Shown here: positions 55,053-63,470 of the stretch, piece after piece
How the letters are laid out: each line of letters opens with the position of its first letter
How positions within the stretch are numbered: the stretch's first letter is position 1
Source of the DNA: Flavobacteriales bacterium
GTDB taxonomy: Bacteria > Bacteroidota > Bacteroidia > Flavobacteriales_E > Vicingaceae
DNA length: 64,000 nucleotides
Assembly (NCBI GenBank): GCA_020635815.1
Contig: JACJZB010000002.1
Span: 1-64,000, forward strand
Direction: 5' to 3'
Translations under genes and position numbers: made by a program
Notes under the pieces: model-generated
Told to the model about the DNA's origin: nothing
Databases searched by the model: none
What the model saw: the letters and a program-made list of their open reading frames with translations, nothing else

Positions 55053-56150
55053 TTATTCAAAACGAGCTTTGACATGGGTTGCTTTGTTTATATCAAATCG
55101 CAACGAAAAAATATTTGAATATAAAGCCTCAGATTGATCTCCGATATCAGACAAAGCATAATCAATTGCAATTCCTTTAAACTTTACGCCAACACCAAAA
55201 TTGGGTTGGTAAGAAATTTTCTCATTTGCATAAATATCAGTAACTTTTTGAAAGTTTCCAACTCCTAATCTTAAAAAGATTAAGTCGTCATAACCAACCT
55301 CAACTCCCATGTGAGGGTCAATACTTACAGGGTCTCCTGTAACTAAAACATTACGCTTCCCATCAGTTGATAAATCAAAATTGATTTCACTTAAGGCTTG
55401 AAATTTATTACTGATTTTAATGGTTTTACTTACTCCCAAAATTACTTTTGGCAAGGTTACTTCTAACGAATTTTGTGGTATTTCATTTCCAGTAGCTTCA
55501 AAAACATCTATGGTTTCTTCATCTAAAGAAAAACTCCAAGCATTAAAAGTTGATGTAATATCTCTTGCCATTACACCAAAATCCCAACCTTTAAAATGAT
55601 ACTGGGCTCCTGCATCTAAACCAAAACCCCAAGCTTTTGCAAAATCACCAACCTTACGGTAAATCACTTTAACATTAGCCCCATATCTTAATCCTGGAAT
55701 TTTAGATTTACGTGCGTACGAAAAAAGAAATGCATAATCGGCAACCGAAAAAGATGAAATTCTATCATAATCAATATTTCCATCAGCATCAATTAATTGA
55801 GTGGTATTAGGAATATCATCAACTCCAAAACGGATTAAAGAAACACTAAAAGCACTTGAACTATCAATTTTTGCAGCAAATGCTCCATAATCGTATTTTG
55901 CTATCCCAGCAAAATATTCTGAGTGCATTAAATCTACCTGAAAATCTTTATCGATTTTAGTTAATCCTGCTGGATTCCAATAACCAGAAGTAACATCATT
56001 TACACTGGTTACATGTGCATTAGACATCCCTAAAGCTCTAGCTCCAACACCAATTGATAAAAATTCGTTACTGAATTTAGGGGCTGTTGTTTGTGCATAG
56101 GAAAAAACCGAACCAAACAACATTAATATGACAAGTAATCTCTTATTCAT
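55053..56150 (-). CDS. PorV-like T9SS outer-membrane protein
   Basis: 365 aa. Signal peptide 1-19, then a barrel of the PorV/PorQ kind: FLSIGVGARALGMSNAHVTSVNDVTSGYWNPAGLTKI is the family signature. Ends NKATHVKARFE. PorV shuttles cargo between the T9SS translocon and the attachment complex with PorU. Because it pairs with a PorU2-like gene, it may be the second PorV (PorV2-type). Confidence 0.82.
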   Translation of the reverse strand: MNKRLLVILMLFGSVFSYAQTTAPKFSNEFLSIGVGARALGMSNAHVTSVNDVTSGYWNPAGLTKIDKDFQVDLMHSEYFAGIAKYDYGAFAAKIDSSSAFSVSLIRFGVDDIPNTTQLIDADGNIDYDRISSFSVADYAFLFSYARKSKIPGLRYGANVKVIYRKVGDFAKAWGFGLDAGAQYHFKGWDFGVMARDITSTFNAWSFSLDEETIDVFEATGNEIPQNSLEVTLPKVILGVSKTIKISNKFQALSEINFDLSTDGKRNVLVTGDPVSIDPHMGVEVGYDDLIFLRLGVGNFQKVTDIYANEKISYQPNFGVGVKFKGIAIDYALSDIGDQSEALYSNIFSLRFDINKATHVKARFE

Positions 56151-56175
56151 TCACTAAAAATATGCTGAAAATTAA

Positions 56176-56183
56176 CAAAAATA
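56176..56183 (-). promoter_or_regulatory. Probable -7 element for the PorV-like operon
   Basis: TATTTTTG read on the minus strand (complement of 56176-56183), about 25 bases upstream of the start codon at 56150. Fits TAnnTTTG; no clear TTG partner. Confidence 0.4.
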
Positions 56184-56335
56184 AGCCATAAAATAGATTC
56201 ATTTCTTTTTATCGATTCCTTTTGTTTTGTGATAAACTCAATTTTTATGGTATTATTGTTTTTTAATAAAAGCAAATCATATAATTTAAAACATAGCTAC
56301 AAGTTTAATATCTTTACCCCAACTTAAAAAAAACC

Positions 56336-57082
56336 ATGAAAAAACACATCCCAAATGTAATCACAACCCTTAACTTAATTTGTGGTTGTTTAGCAATAAC
56401 CACAGCTTTTGAAGGTAAATTATATGTCGCAGCTTATTTTTTAATCTTCGCAAATTTTTTCGATTTTGCGGATGGTTTTGCAGCAAGAGCATTAAATGTT
56501 TCAAATGCATTAGGAGAGCAATTGGATTCTTTATCCGATATGATTTCTTTTGGTGTTGCTCCGGGCGTTTTACTTTATCAATTTACAAAACACTTAAACA
56601 CCATTAATGAGGTTCAAATTTTAACCGACAATCCGTGGTTATTTTATCTTGCCTTTTTTATTCCTGTTTTTTCTTCGTTTAGACTTGCAAAATTTAATAT
56701 TGACACTCGTCAGACTAGTTCTTTTATAGGGCTTCCAACACCTGCAAACGCTTCTTTTTTCTTGTTTGTTGTAATTCTTTATTTCCACCCTGATTTACCA
56801 AAAATAATCGACTTAAATAGTATTATTTTTCCAATTATTGGTAACCCTTTAATCATGCTTGGATTTGGTGTTATTTTTTCTACATTACTAGTTGCCGAAA
56901 TACCTATGTTTTCTTTAAAATTTAAGAATATGAAATGGAAAGACAACAAACTTCCTTTCACATTTATTCTTTTATGGTTTTTTCTACTCCTAACTACAAA
57001 CATATTTGCTATGCCAGCAATTGTTATTATCTATATTTTGTTTTCTACTTTCAAACATTTTACCTCTAAAACTGCTAGCTAA
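56336..57082 (+). CDS. pssA: CDP-diacylglycerol-serine O-phosphatidyltransferase
   Basis: 248 aa membrane enzyme with about seven hydrophobic segments. The CDP-alcohol phosphatidyltransferase motif DG-x2-AR-x8-G-x3-D-x3-D is present as DGFAARALNVSNALGEQLDS continuing LSD. It makes phosphatidylserine, the precursor of phosphatidylethanolamine. Its stop overlaps the tadA start by one base. Confidence 0.93.
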   Translation: MKKHIPNVITTLNLICGCLAITTAFEGKLYVAAYFLIFANFFDFADGFAARALNVSNALGEQLDSLSDMISFGVAPGVLLYQFTKHLNTINEVQILTDNPWLFYLAFFIPVFSSFRLAKFNIDTRQTSSFIGLPTPANASFFLFVVILYFHPDLPKIIDLNSIIFPIIGNPLIMLGFGVIFSTLLVAEIPMFSLKFKNMKWKDNKLPFTFILLWFFLLLTTNIFAMPAIVIIYILFSTFKHFTSKTAS

Positions 57083-57528
57083 TGCTTTCTATTTTTTCTG
57101 ATGAACATTTTATGAAAGAAGCTTTTAAAGAAGCTCAGAAAGCATTTGATGAAGATGAAGTGCCTGTTGGTGCTGTAATTGTTTGCGACAATAAAATTAT
57201 TGCCCGTGCACATAATATGACCGAACGACTAAACGATGTTACGGCCCACGCAGAAATGTTAGCATTTACCTCAGCAACAGATTATTTAGGAGGAAAATAT
57301 TTAAACGAATGTACTTTATATGTAACATTAGAACCTTGTGTTATGTGTGGTGGAGCTGCATACTGGACTCAATTAAAAAAAGTGGTTTATGGTGCGAGTG
57401 ATGAGAAGAAAGGTTTTAGTAAACTATCAAAAAATATTTTACACCCAAAAACAGAAATTGTTGGAGGTGTTCAAAAAGTAATTTGCGGAGAGATTTTAAC
57501 CCAATTCTTCGAAAAAAAGAGAGATTAA
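57082..57528 (+). CDS. tadA: tRNA-specific adenosine deaminase
   Basis: 148 aa zinc deaminase. His56 and Glu58 in TAHAEM; Cys86 and Cys89 in EPCVMCGGA. It converts A34 of tRNA-Arg to inosine. Start codon shared with the pssA stop (TAATG), so the two are coupled although functionally unrelated. An 11-aa shorter start is possible. Confidence 0.93.
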   Translation: MLSIFSDEHFMKEAFKEAQKAFDEDEVPVGAVIVCDNKIIARAHNMTERLNDVTAHAEMLAFTSATDYLGGKYLNECTLYVTLEPCVMCGGAAYWTQLKKVVYGASDEKKGFSKLSKNILHPKTEIVGGVQKVICGEILTQFFEKKRD

Positions 57529-57543
57529 GTTCTTCATTTTTAA

Positions 57544-58767
57544 ATGAATACAAACTGGAGTAAAATAGGATTAACATTCTTTTTTATTGTTGCCCTTTTA
57601 GGCTCAATAATGAGACTAGCTCCTTTTACTGCTCTTTTTACTGAATACAAACACATTTTACATTCCCATTCTCATGTCGCTTTTCAGGGCTGGGTATATA
57701 TCATTTTGTTTTTATTCATCAGCAAAACTTACATCGATAAATCGATACTTGAAAAAAGAAAATACAAACTCATTCTAATTACTACCATAGCAACGGTTAT
57801 TGGTATTATGATTTCTTTTCTAATACAAGGCTACGCCTTATTTTCTATTGCTTTTTCGAGTTTGTTTCAAATCCTTAATTATTGGTTTGTTTATCGCTTT
57901 TTTAAAGATGTTAAAAAAAGTGAGAAATCAAAAAAGCACTTCCTTTCTATCCGATTTATAAAAGTAGCCATGTTGCTCATGATTTTATCAACTTTTGGCC
58001 CTTGGGCTGTTGGTGTTTTATCAGCAAAAGGACTTGCGGGTTCTGAATATTTTCATTCCGCTTTATATTTTTTCTTTCACTTTCAATACAATGGCTGGTT
58101 TACTTTTGCTATTCTAGGGTTGTTCTTTGCTTGGTTAGAAAAAACAAATATTGGTTTCGAGTTAAAAGCGGCAAACACCTTTTTTATACTTTCTACTTTT
58201 ACTATTATTCCTACCTATTCGCTCTCTTTATTAGGAATGAGCTTCGCTAGTTATTTTGCTTTAATTGCATCTGTTTCTGCAACAATACAACTGGCAACTG
58301 TTTATTATTTAATGAAAAGTATGCGTTTATCTTACAAAACTGTTAAACGTCTTTTTAACCCTTGTGCATATTCATTGCTGTTTATTGCTGTTTGCTGTTT
58401 TCTTTTCAAAAACATCTTACAGTTTGCTTCAACTTTCTCTTTTGTAAAAGATTTAGCCTTCGCTAACAAATTTATTATTATTGGTTATATCCATTTGGTA
58501 ATGATTGGATTTATTAGTTGCTTTTTATTGGCAATGTTATTTCAACTCAGTTGGCTAAAAATCAATAAAACAGGATTAGCTTTATTGGTTGCAGGATTTA
58601 TTTTAAGTGAGATTACCTTAATATTATTAGGTTTAATACCAAATGAATTTTTAATGCAAGCCATTGCTGCATTAAGTTTTATGATGGCAATTGGATTGGG
58701 GTTAATTTTACTTAAACAGTTTACAAATTCAAAAACTGCTTTAAGTGTTGATACCTCGAACGACTAA
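57544..58767 (+). CDS. Polytopic membrane protein with His-rich helix
   Basis: 407 aa with about eleven or twelve membrane helices. Conserved-looking histidines sit in membrane segments: HILHSHSHVAFQGW (about 38-51), YFHSALYFFFHFQYNGW (about 169-185) and GYIHLVMIGF (about 316-325). This recalls heme-copper oxidase subunit I or NnrS-like proteins, whose histidines bind heme or metal, but length and spacing do not let me assign either. It starts 15 bases after tadA. Its 3' end overlaps the convergent LytTR regulator by 47 bases. Confidence 0.65.
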   Translation: MNTNWSKIGLTFFFIVALLGSIMRLAPFTALFTEYKHILHSHSHVAFQGWVYIILFLFISKTYIDKSILEKRKYKLILITTIATVIGIMISFLIQGYALFSIAFSSLFQILNYWFVYRFFKDVKKSEKSKKHFLSIRFIKVAMLLMILSTFGPWAVGVLSAKGLAGSEYFHSALYFFFHFQYNGWFTFAILGLFFAWLEKTNIGFELKAANTFFILSTFTIIPTYSLSLLGMSFASYFALIASVSATIQLATVYYLMKSMRLSYKTVKRLFNPCAYSLLFIAVCCFLFKNILQFASTFSFVKDLAFANKFIIIGYIHLVMIGFISCFLLAMLFQLSWLKINKTGLALLVAGFILSEITLILLGLIPNEFLMQAIAALSFMMAIGLGLILLKQFTNSKTALSVDTSND

Positions 58768-59446
58768 CACTTAAATTTATATTTCCTGATAAAATTACTT
58801 GGTAGTTGTCTTTACCAAACTTTTCTATTTTTTGTAGTTCATTAACGTTTATGATGTAAGAACGATGAATTCTAATAAACTTTGACTTATCTAAATGTTC
58901 TTCCAAATACTTCATGGTTTCATATTTAAGAAACTTTCCGGTTTTAGTATAAATCATTACATAATCATCTTGTGCTTCAAAATATAGAATTTCATTTAAC
59001 GGAATGATGTTAATTTTATCGTTCGACTTCACCACAATCTTATCCAATTGTTTCGTCTCCGAAACATGCTTTTTTAATTCACTTATATCACTACTTTTTT
59101 CACGCACTTTATTTAATGATTGGCTAAACCGTTCTTTAGAGAATGGTTTTAATAAATAATCTACAGCATTTAACTCAAAAGCTTTTATGGCATACTCATC
59201 ATAAGCCGTTGTAAAAATTATTTTAGGAAACTCATCTAGTAACTCCAGCAATTCTATCCCTGTTAATTTAGGCATTTGAACATCTAAAAAAACCAAATCT
59301 GGTTTTAGTTCATTTATTGCTTTTAACCCAGAAAACCCATTGTCAAACTCTCCAATTAAATCAATATCATTTTCATTAGCTAAATAGTTCTTTATCAAAT
59401 CTCTCGCTAACGGTTCGTCTTCAATAATAATTGCTTTTAATTTCAT
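58721..59446 (-). CDS. LytTR-family response regulator
   Basis: 241 aa. Receiver domain (1-120) with phospho-acceptor Asp55 in LVFLDVQMPK and a conserved Lys in LLKPFSKERF. LytTR DNA-binding domain (about 145-240: IVVKSNDKINIIPLNEILYFEAQDDYVMIYT ... FIRIHRSYIINVNELQ). Partner of the histidine kinase upstream (50-base gap). Confidence 0.93.
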   Translation of the reverse strand: MKLKAIIIEDEPLARDLIKNYLANENDIDLIGEFDNGFSGLKAINELKPDLVFLDVQMPKLTGIELLELLDEFPKIIFTTAYDEYAIKAFELNAVDYLLKPFSKERFSQSLNKVREKSSDISELKKHVSETKQLDKIVVKSNDKINIIPLNEILYFEAQDDYVMIYTKTGKFLKYETMKYLEEHLDKSKFIRIHRSYIINVNELQKIEKFGKDNYQVILSGNINLSVSRSRYQHLKQFLNL

Positions 59447-59496
59447 TTTTCTGTTTTTTATTTACCCACCACTTTCCCCTCCCAAGAGGGGAATAA

Positions 59497-60540
59497 TTAG
59501 CCATTCTGAGGTATTTTTATTGTCACTTTAAAGGTATCTTCTAATTTTTCTATCGCCAGTAAACCTCTTCTTCTATAAATTAAGAACAACCGCTCCTGAG
59601 TGTTTTTTAATCCTATCCCTTCTCCTTTTATTTGTCTTGCTGTAGCATCAAAATTATTAGTCAAGCTTAATTCCAAATCATCACCCAATTTTCCATTTAA
59701 ATTTATATTTATTGTATCTGTACTTTCGTAAACACCATGTTTTATTGCGTTCTCAAACAACGGCTGCAGTATCATTGCCGGAACTTTTACTTTTAAACAA
59801 CTATCATCACAGTTTAGCTCAAAATTTAAACGATTACCAAAACGTATTTTCTCAATTTCTAGGTACAAACGAATATTATCAATTTCCTTAATCAAGGTGG
59901 TTATTTGTTCATTCTCATTACTCAACGAATACCTTAAATAGTCTGATAATTTAATAATCATGTCTTGTGCTTTTTCAGGACTAGAAATGGTTAATGAACT
60001 AATTGAATTTAAACTATTAAACAAAAAATGAGGGTTAATTTGATTTTTTAAAGCATTTAACTCCACCTCTTTTATTAATGTTTTTAAGTTTCCTTCTTCT
60101 TTAATTTTCTCCTGATTTTCTTGATAAAAAACAACCACATAATAAACCAAGATAAATACTAGGTAGTAAAATACGCCACTAATAATACGCCAAGGAAAGG
60201 AACCTTCTAAAAATGAAAGATAAACCAAATCATTAACTGCATATTTTAAAATTAAATAACCACTAATTAGCCAAAAGCCTATAATTAGAAGTGATGAAAC
60301 GAGATGACTCGTAAACAAAGCAATAAAGTTTTGGTTGGATTTATTGTATCGGACAACATACCATAAACTTATTCCTAAAAATGCAAAAAAGACATTAAAC
60401 AAGGTACTGTCTAATATTGCAATACCTATCGATATATGATAATACCAATGCAAAACAGCAAAGTGCACACCAATAATAATGACCCACACCGCTGCATAAT
60501 TTAGCAAATAATTCTTGTTGCTTGTGATTGGGTTTAACAT
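59497..60540 (-). CDS. LytS-type sensor histidine kinase
   Basis: 347 aa. Four membrane helices (about 12-33, 42-62, 76-98, 118-140) with little periplasmic sequence, then the His_kinase domain with His171 in KNQINPHFLFNSLNSIS and an ATP-binding end (LFENAIKHGVY, GEGIGLKNTQERL). It probably senses a membrane or envelope state and phosphorylates the LytTR regulator. A LiaF-like gene follows upstream, as is common for these pairs. Confidence 0.92.
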   Translation of the reverse strand: MLNPITSNKNYLLNYAAVWVIIIGVHFAVLHWYYHISIGIAILDSTLFNVFFAFLGISLWYVVRYNKSNQNFIALFTSHLVSSLLIIGFWLISGYLILKYAVNDLVYLSFLEGSFPWRIISGVFYYLVFILVYYVVVFYQENQEKIKEEGNLKTLIKEVELNALKNQINPHFLFNSLNSISSLTISSPEKAQDMIIKLSDYLRYSLSNENEQITTLIKEIDNIRLYLEIEKIRFGNRLNFELNCDDSCLKVKVPAMILQPLFENAIKHGVYESTDTININLNGKLGDDLELSLTNNFDATARQIKGEGIGLKNTQERLFLIYRRRGLLAIEKLEDTFKVTIKIPQNG

Positions 60541-60606
60541 TTACATCAGTTTGTAAAGACAAAAGTTTTAAAGTTAAAAGAAGTTTCTAGTTTATTAAAG
60601 TTTTCT

Positions 60607-61311
60607 TTAATAACTCTTCACTTCTCCTCCTCCAAAAATATTAACCCCTTTAATGATTAAAACATTTTTAGCATCACCAACAACTGGACCTCTTTTATCA
60701 TCAAAACCACCAAATATTGAAGTTACATCAACTCTCACATCCCAATCTGTTGGTACAATTATTTCCGTTCCCCCAAACATAGTAAACACATCAACTACAC
60801 ATTCGTTGCCTTCTATCTTTGCAGATGTTAAATCTAGTTCACTTCCACCAAAAATACTTGTTACCTTACCACCTACAAAATTGTCTGAGGTAATTTTTCT
60901 TTTTCCTCCTCCCATAAAAGTAAATAGGTCAATAAAATTTTCAGAGGCACTTATTCCTTTAGGAAAACGATGTCTATTTTTAACTGTAATCATTAATATA
61001 CCTATTACAACAAAAATGGCTGGCCAAAACATATTGCGCACTTCAAATGGAATATCAAATACTCGAGGTAGAATAAAAAATGTACCTATTGTTATTAAAA
61101 TTAATCCCGAACGGTAATTTTGTTTTGTTAAAATGTTCGCTGTTCCTATTCCAATTAACAGCATTTGCCATGAAATAATAATATGGCTAATACTTGCTGG
61201 GATTATATCCATTTTTTTAGCAATTAAAACTGCTCCTACTACAATAAAGATAATTCCTACAATAGAACGTTTTTTACTTTTAAATTCGTGATGTTTTTCT
61301 TCTGAGTTCAT
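60607..61311 (-). CDS. LiaF-like envelope-stress membrane protein
   Basis: 234 aa from MNSEEKHHEF (ATG at 61311), preferred over a start 27 bases earlier. Four short membrane helices in the N-terminal half (LiaF-TM/DUF5668 type), then a beta-helix LiaF C-terminal domain with repeating FGGSELDL, MFGGTEIIV and IFGGFDDKRG turns. In Bacillus, LiaF modulates a sensor kinase. Here it lies 66 bases upstream of a LytS-type kinase, suggesting an envelope-stress circuit. Confidence 0.85.
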   Translation of the reverse strand: MNSEEKHHEFKSKKRSIVGIIFIVVGAVLIAKKMDIIPASISHIIISWQMLLIGIGTANILTKQNYRSGLILITIGTFFILPRVFDIPFEVRNMFWPAIFVVIGILMITVKNRHRFPKGISASENFIDLFTFMGGGKRKITSDNFVGGKVTSIFGGSELDLTSAKIEGNECVVDVFTMFGGTEIIVPTDWDVRVDVTSIFGGFDDKRGPVVGDAKNVLIIKGVNIFGGGEVKSY

Positions 61312-61437
61312 AATATTTATTTTTAGTTTACGAATCAAATGTATGAGCTTAATTACAGCTATGAAAAAGGTTTTAGGTAAGTCGTTACTAATTTTCGGTA
61401 AAATGTGCTTTTTTCACTTAAGATGATTCTAATTTAG

Positions 61438-61445
61438 TAATTTTG
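61438..61445 (+). promoter_or_regulatory. Probable -7 element of bacilliredoxin gene
   Basis: TAATTTTG fits TAnnTTTG and ends 38 bases before ATG 61484. Confidence 0.4.
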
Positions 61446-61483
61446 GATTTCAAAATGATTTCTAATAGTTAAAAAATAAAGAT

Positions 61484-61894
61484 ATGTATCCACCAGAATT
61501 AGTTGCACCGATGAAAGAAGAATTAACATCGGCAGGATTTGAAGATTTAACAACACCAGAACAAGTTGACGAAGCTATTACTAGCGAAGGAACAACTTTT
61601 GTGGTGATTAACTCAGTATGTGGTTGTGCTGCTGCAAACGCAAGACCAGCTGCAAGAATTGCTGTTACAAACGATAAAAAGCCAAATAAAATTGTAACGG
61701 TTTTTGCAGGAGTTAATGGAGAAGCTGTTGCTCAAGCAAGAAAATACACACTTCCTTATCCTCCATCTTCACCAAGTATGGCATTGTTTAAGAATGGTAA
61801 ATTAGTCCATTTTATAGAACGCCATCACATTGAAGGAAGACCAGCTGAAATGATAGCTGAAAACTTAGCAGAAGCTTTTAACGAGTATTGCTAA
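61484..61894 (+). CDS. BrxA/BrxB-family bacilliredoxin
   Basis: 136 aa thioredoxin fold with the CGC active site (Cys46-Gly-Cys48 in NSVCGCAAANARPA). It removes bacillithiol from proteins, or acts as a general disulfide isomerase. The C-terminal HFIERHHIEGRPAEMIAENL matches the family. Implies bacillithiol use in this organism. A terminator follows. Confidence 0.92.
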   Translation: MYPPELVAPMKEELTSAGFEDLTTPEQVDEAITSEGTTFVVINSVCGCAAANARPAARIAVTNDKKPNKIVTVFAGVNGEAVAQARKYTLPYPPSSPSMALFKNGKLVHFIERHHIEGRPAEMIAENLAEAFNEYC

Positions 61895-61912
61895 GTTTAA
61901 AATAAAACTTCT

Positions 61913-61942
61913 AAAGCCCGAATCTAAAATTCGGGCTTTTTT
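61913..61942 (+). terminator. Rho-independent terminator
   Basis: Stem AAAGCCCGAAT / ATTCGGGCTTT plus a T run, 18 bases after the bacilliredoxin stop. Confidence 0.88.
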
Positions 61943-61979
61943 ATTGATAACTTTTCCTTAAAAATACCTTTCTCCTTAT

Positions 61980-61987
61980 TATCTTTG
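61980..61987 (+). promoter_or_regulatory. Probable -7 element of rpoN
   Basis: TATCTTTG fits TAnnTTTG, 19 bases before the rpoN start codon at 62007. Confidence 0.42.
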
Positions 61988-62006
61988 AGTACAATAAATA
62001 AACATC

Positions 62007-63470
62007 ATGGCATTAAAACAATCATTAAGCTTTAAGCTTCAGCAAAAACTATCTCCTCAACAAATTCAGTTGATGAAATTATTACAGTTACCAACCATAG
62101 CTTTGGAGCAACGGATAAAAGAAGAAATGGAAAGTAATCCTGCACTTGACGAAGGTAAAGAAGACGAAGAAGACGAAATGACTTTTGAAAGTGATGATAA
62201 TTATGACGATAAAGAGAAAAGTGAAGCTGAACAAGATTTCAATTTTGATGACTATATTAATGGAGATGAAACTCCATCTTACAAATTAAATACAAACAAC
62301 CACAGTAAAGATGATGAAGAACATCAAGTTCCTTTAAGTGGTGGTGATAGCTTTCAAGAATTACTAAAAAAACAACTCATCATGTTTGATTTGGATGATG
62401 ATGATTATGAAATTGCTCATCACTTAATTGGAAGCTTAGATGAATCAGGATATTTAAGACGTGATTTAGTTTCTATTGTTGATGATTTGGCTTTTACTCA
62501 AAACATAATTACAGACGAAGAACATTTAAAACTAATCTTAAAATTAATTCAACAATTTGATCCTCCAGGGGTTGGTGCAAGATCTCTTCAAGAGTGCTTA
62601 CTACTTCAATTAAAACGAAGTAAAGTAAATTCATTATTACTAATGAATGCCAAAGAAATTTTGGAAAACTATTTTGAAGAGTTTACTAAAAAACATTACG
62701 ATAAAATAGTAGATCGTTTAAACATTACTGAAGAAGATTTAAAAGATGTTATTGCCGAAATTCTTAAATTAAATCCAAAACCTGGAAATTCGTTAAGTGA
62801 TTCAACAAAAGTGGTTCAACACATTATTCCTGATTTTTTATTAACCATTGTTGACGATCAAATAGAACTCCAACTAAATAGCAGAAATGCTCCTGAATTG
62901 AAGGTGAGCAGAGAATACTCTGAAATGATGAAAGGTTATAAAGAAGCCAAAGAAAAACCTTCAAAATCTCAGAAAGATGCCTTGATGTTTGTAAAACAGA
63001 AATTAGATTCTGCCAAATGGTTTATAGATGCCATTAAGCAGCGTCAAATAACCTTAATTACAACAATGGAAGCGATTATTGATCGTCAAAAAGCATACTT
63101 TTTAGAAGGTGATGAAACTTTAATTGTACCGATGATTTTAAAAGATATTGCTGACGAAGTTGATTTAGATATTTCTACCATTTCAAGAGTTGTAAACAGT
63201 AAATATGTTCAAACGCCTTATGGTACATTTTTACTAAAAACTTTCTTTTCCGAATCGTTAAGTACTGATAGTGGGGAAGAAGTATCGAGTAGAGAGGTTA
63301 AAAAAATATTGCAAGATGCCATTGAGGATGAAGACAAAAAGAAGCCATTAACTGATGAGAAGTTATCTAAACTTTTGAATGATAAAGGTTATAATATTGC
63401 AAGAAGAACTGTTGCAAAATATAGAGAACAATTGAATATTCCTGTTGCTAGAATGAGAAAAGAGTTGTAA
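62007..63470 (+). CDS. rpoN: RNA polymerase sigma-54 factor
   Basis: 487 aa. Gln-rich region I (QQKLSPQQIQLMKLLQLPTIALEQRI), acidic region II (about 45-110), core-binding region (about 115-300), helix-turn-helix, and the RpoN box ARRTVAKYRE near residue 470. It directs transcription from -24/-12 promoters with enhancer-binding ATPases. Its stop overlaps the next start by one base (TAATG). Confidence 0.95.
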   Translation: MALKQSLSFKLQQKLSPQQIQLMKLLQLPTIALEQRIKEEMESNPALDEGKEDEEDEMTFESDDNYDDKEKSEAEQDFNFDDYINGDETPSYKLNTNNHSKDDEEHQVPLSGGDSFQELLKKQLIMFDLDDDDYEIAHHLIGSLDESGYLRRDLVSIVDDLAFTQNIITDEEHLKLILKLIQQFDPPGVGARSLQECLLLQLKRSKVNSLLLMNAKEILENYFEEFTKKHYDKIVDRLNITEEDLKDVIAEILKLNPKPGNSLSDSTKVVQHIIPDFLLTIVDDQIELQLNSRNAPELKVSREYSEMMKGYKEAKEKPSKSQKDALMFVKQKLDSAKWFIDAIKQRQITLITTMEAIIDRQKAYFLEGDETLIVPMILKDIADEVDLDISTISRVVNSKYVQTPYGTFLLKTFFSESLSTDSGEEVSSREVKKILQDAIEDEDKKKPLTDEKLSKLLNDKGYNIARRTVAKYREQLNIPVARMRKEL

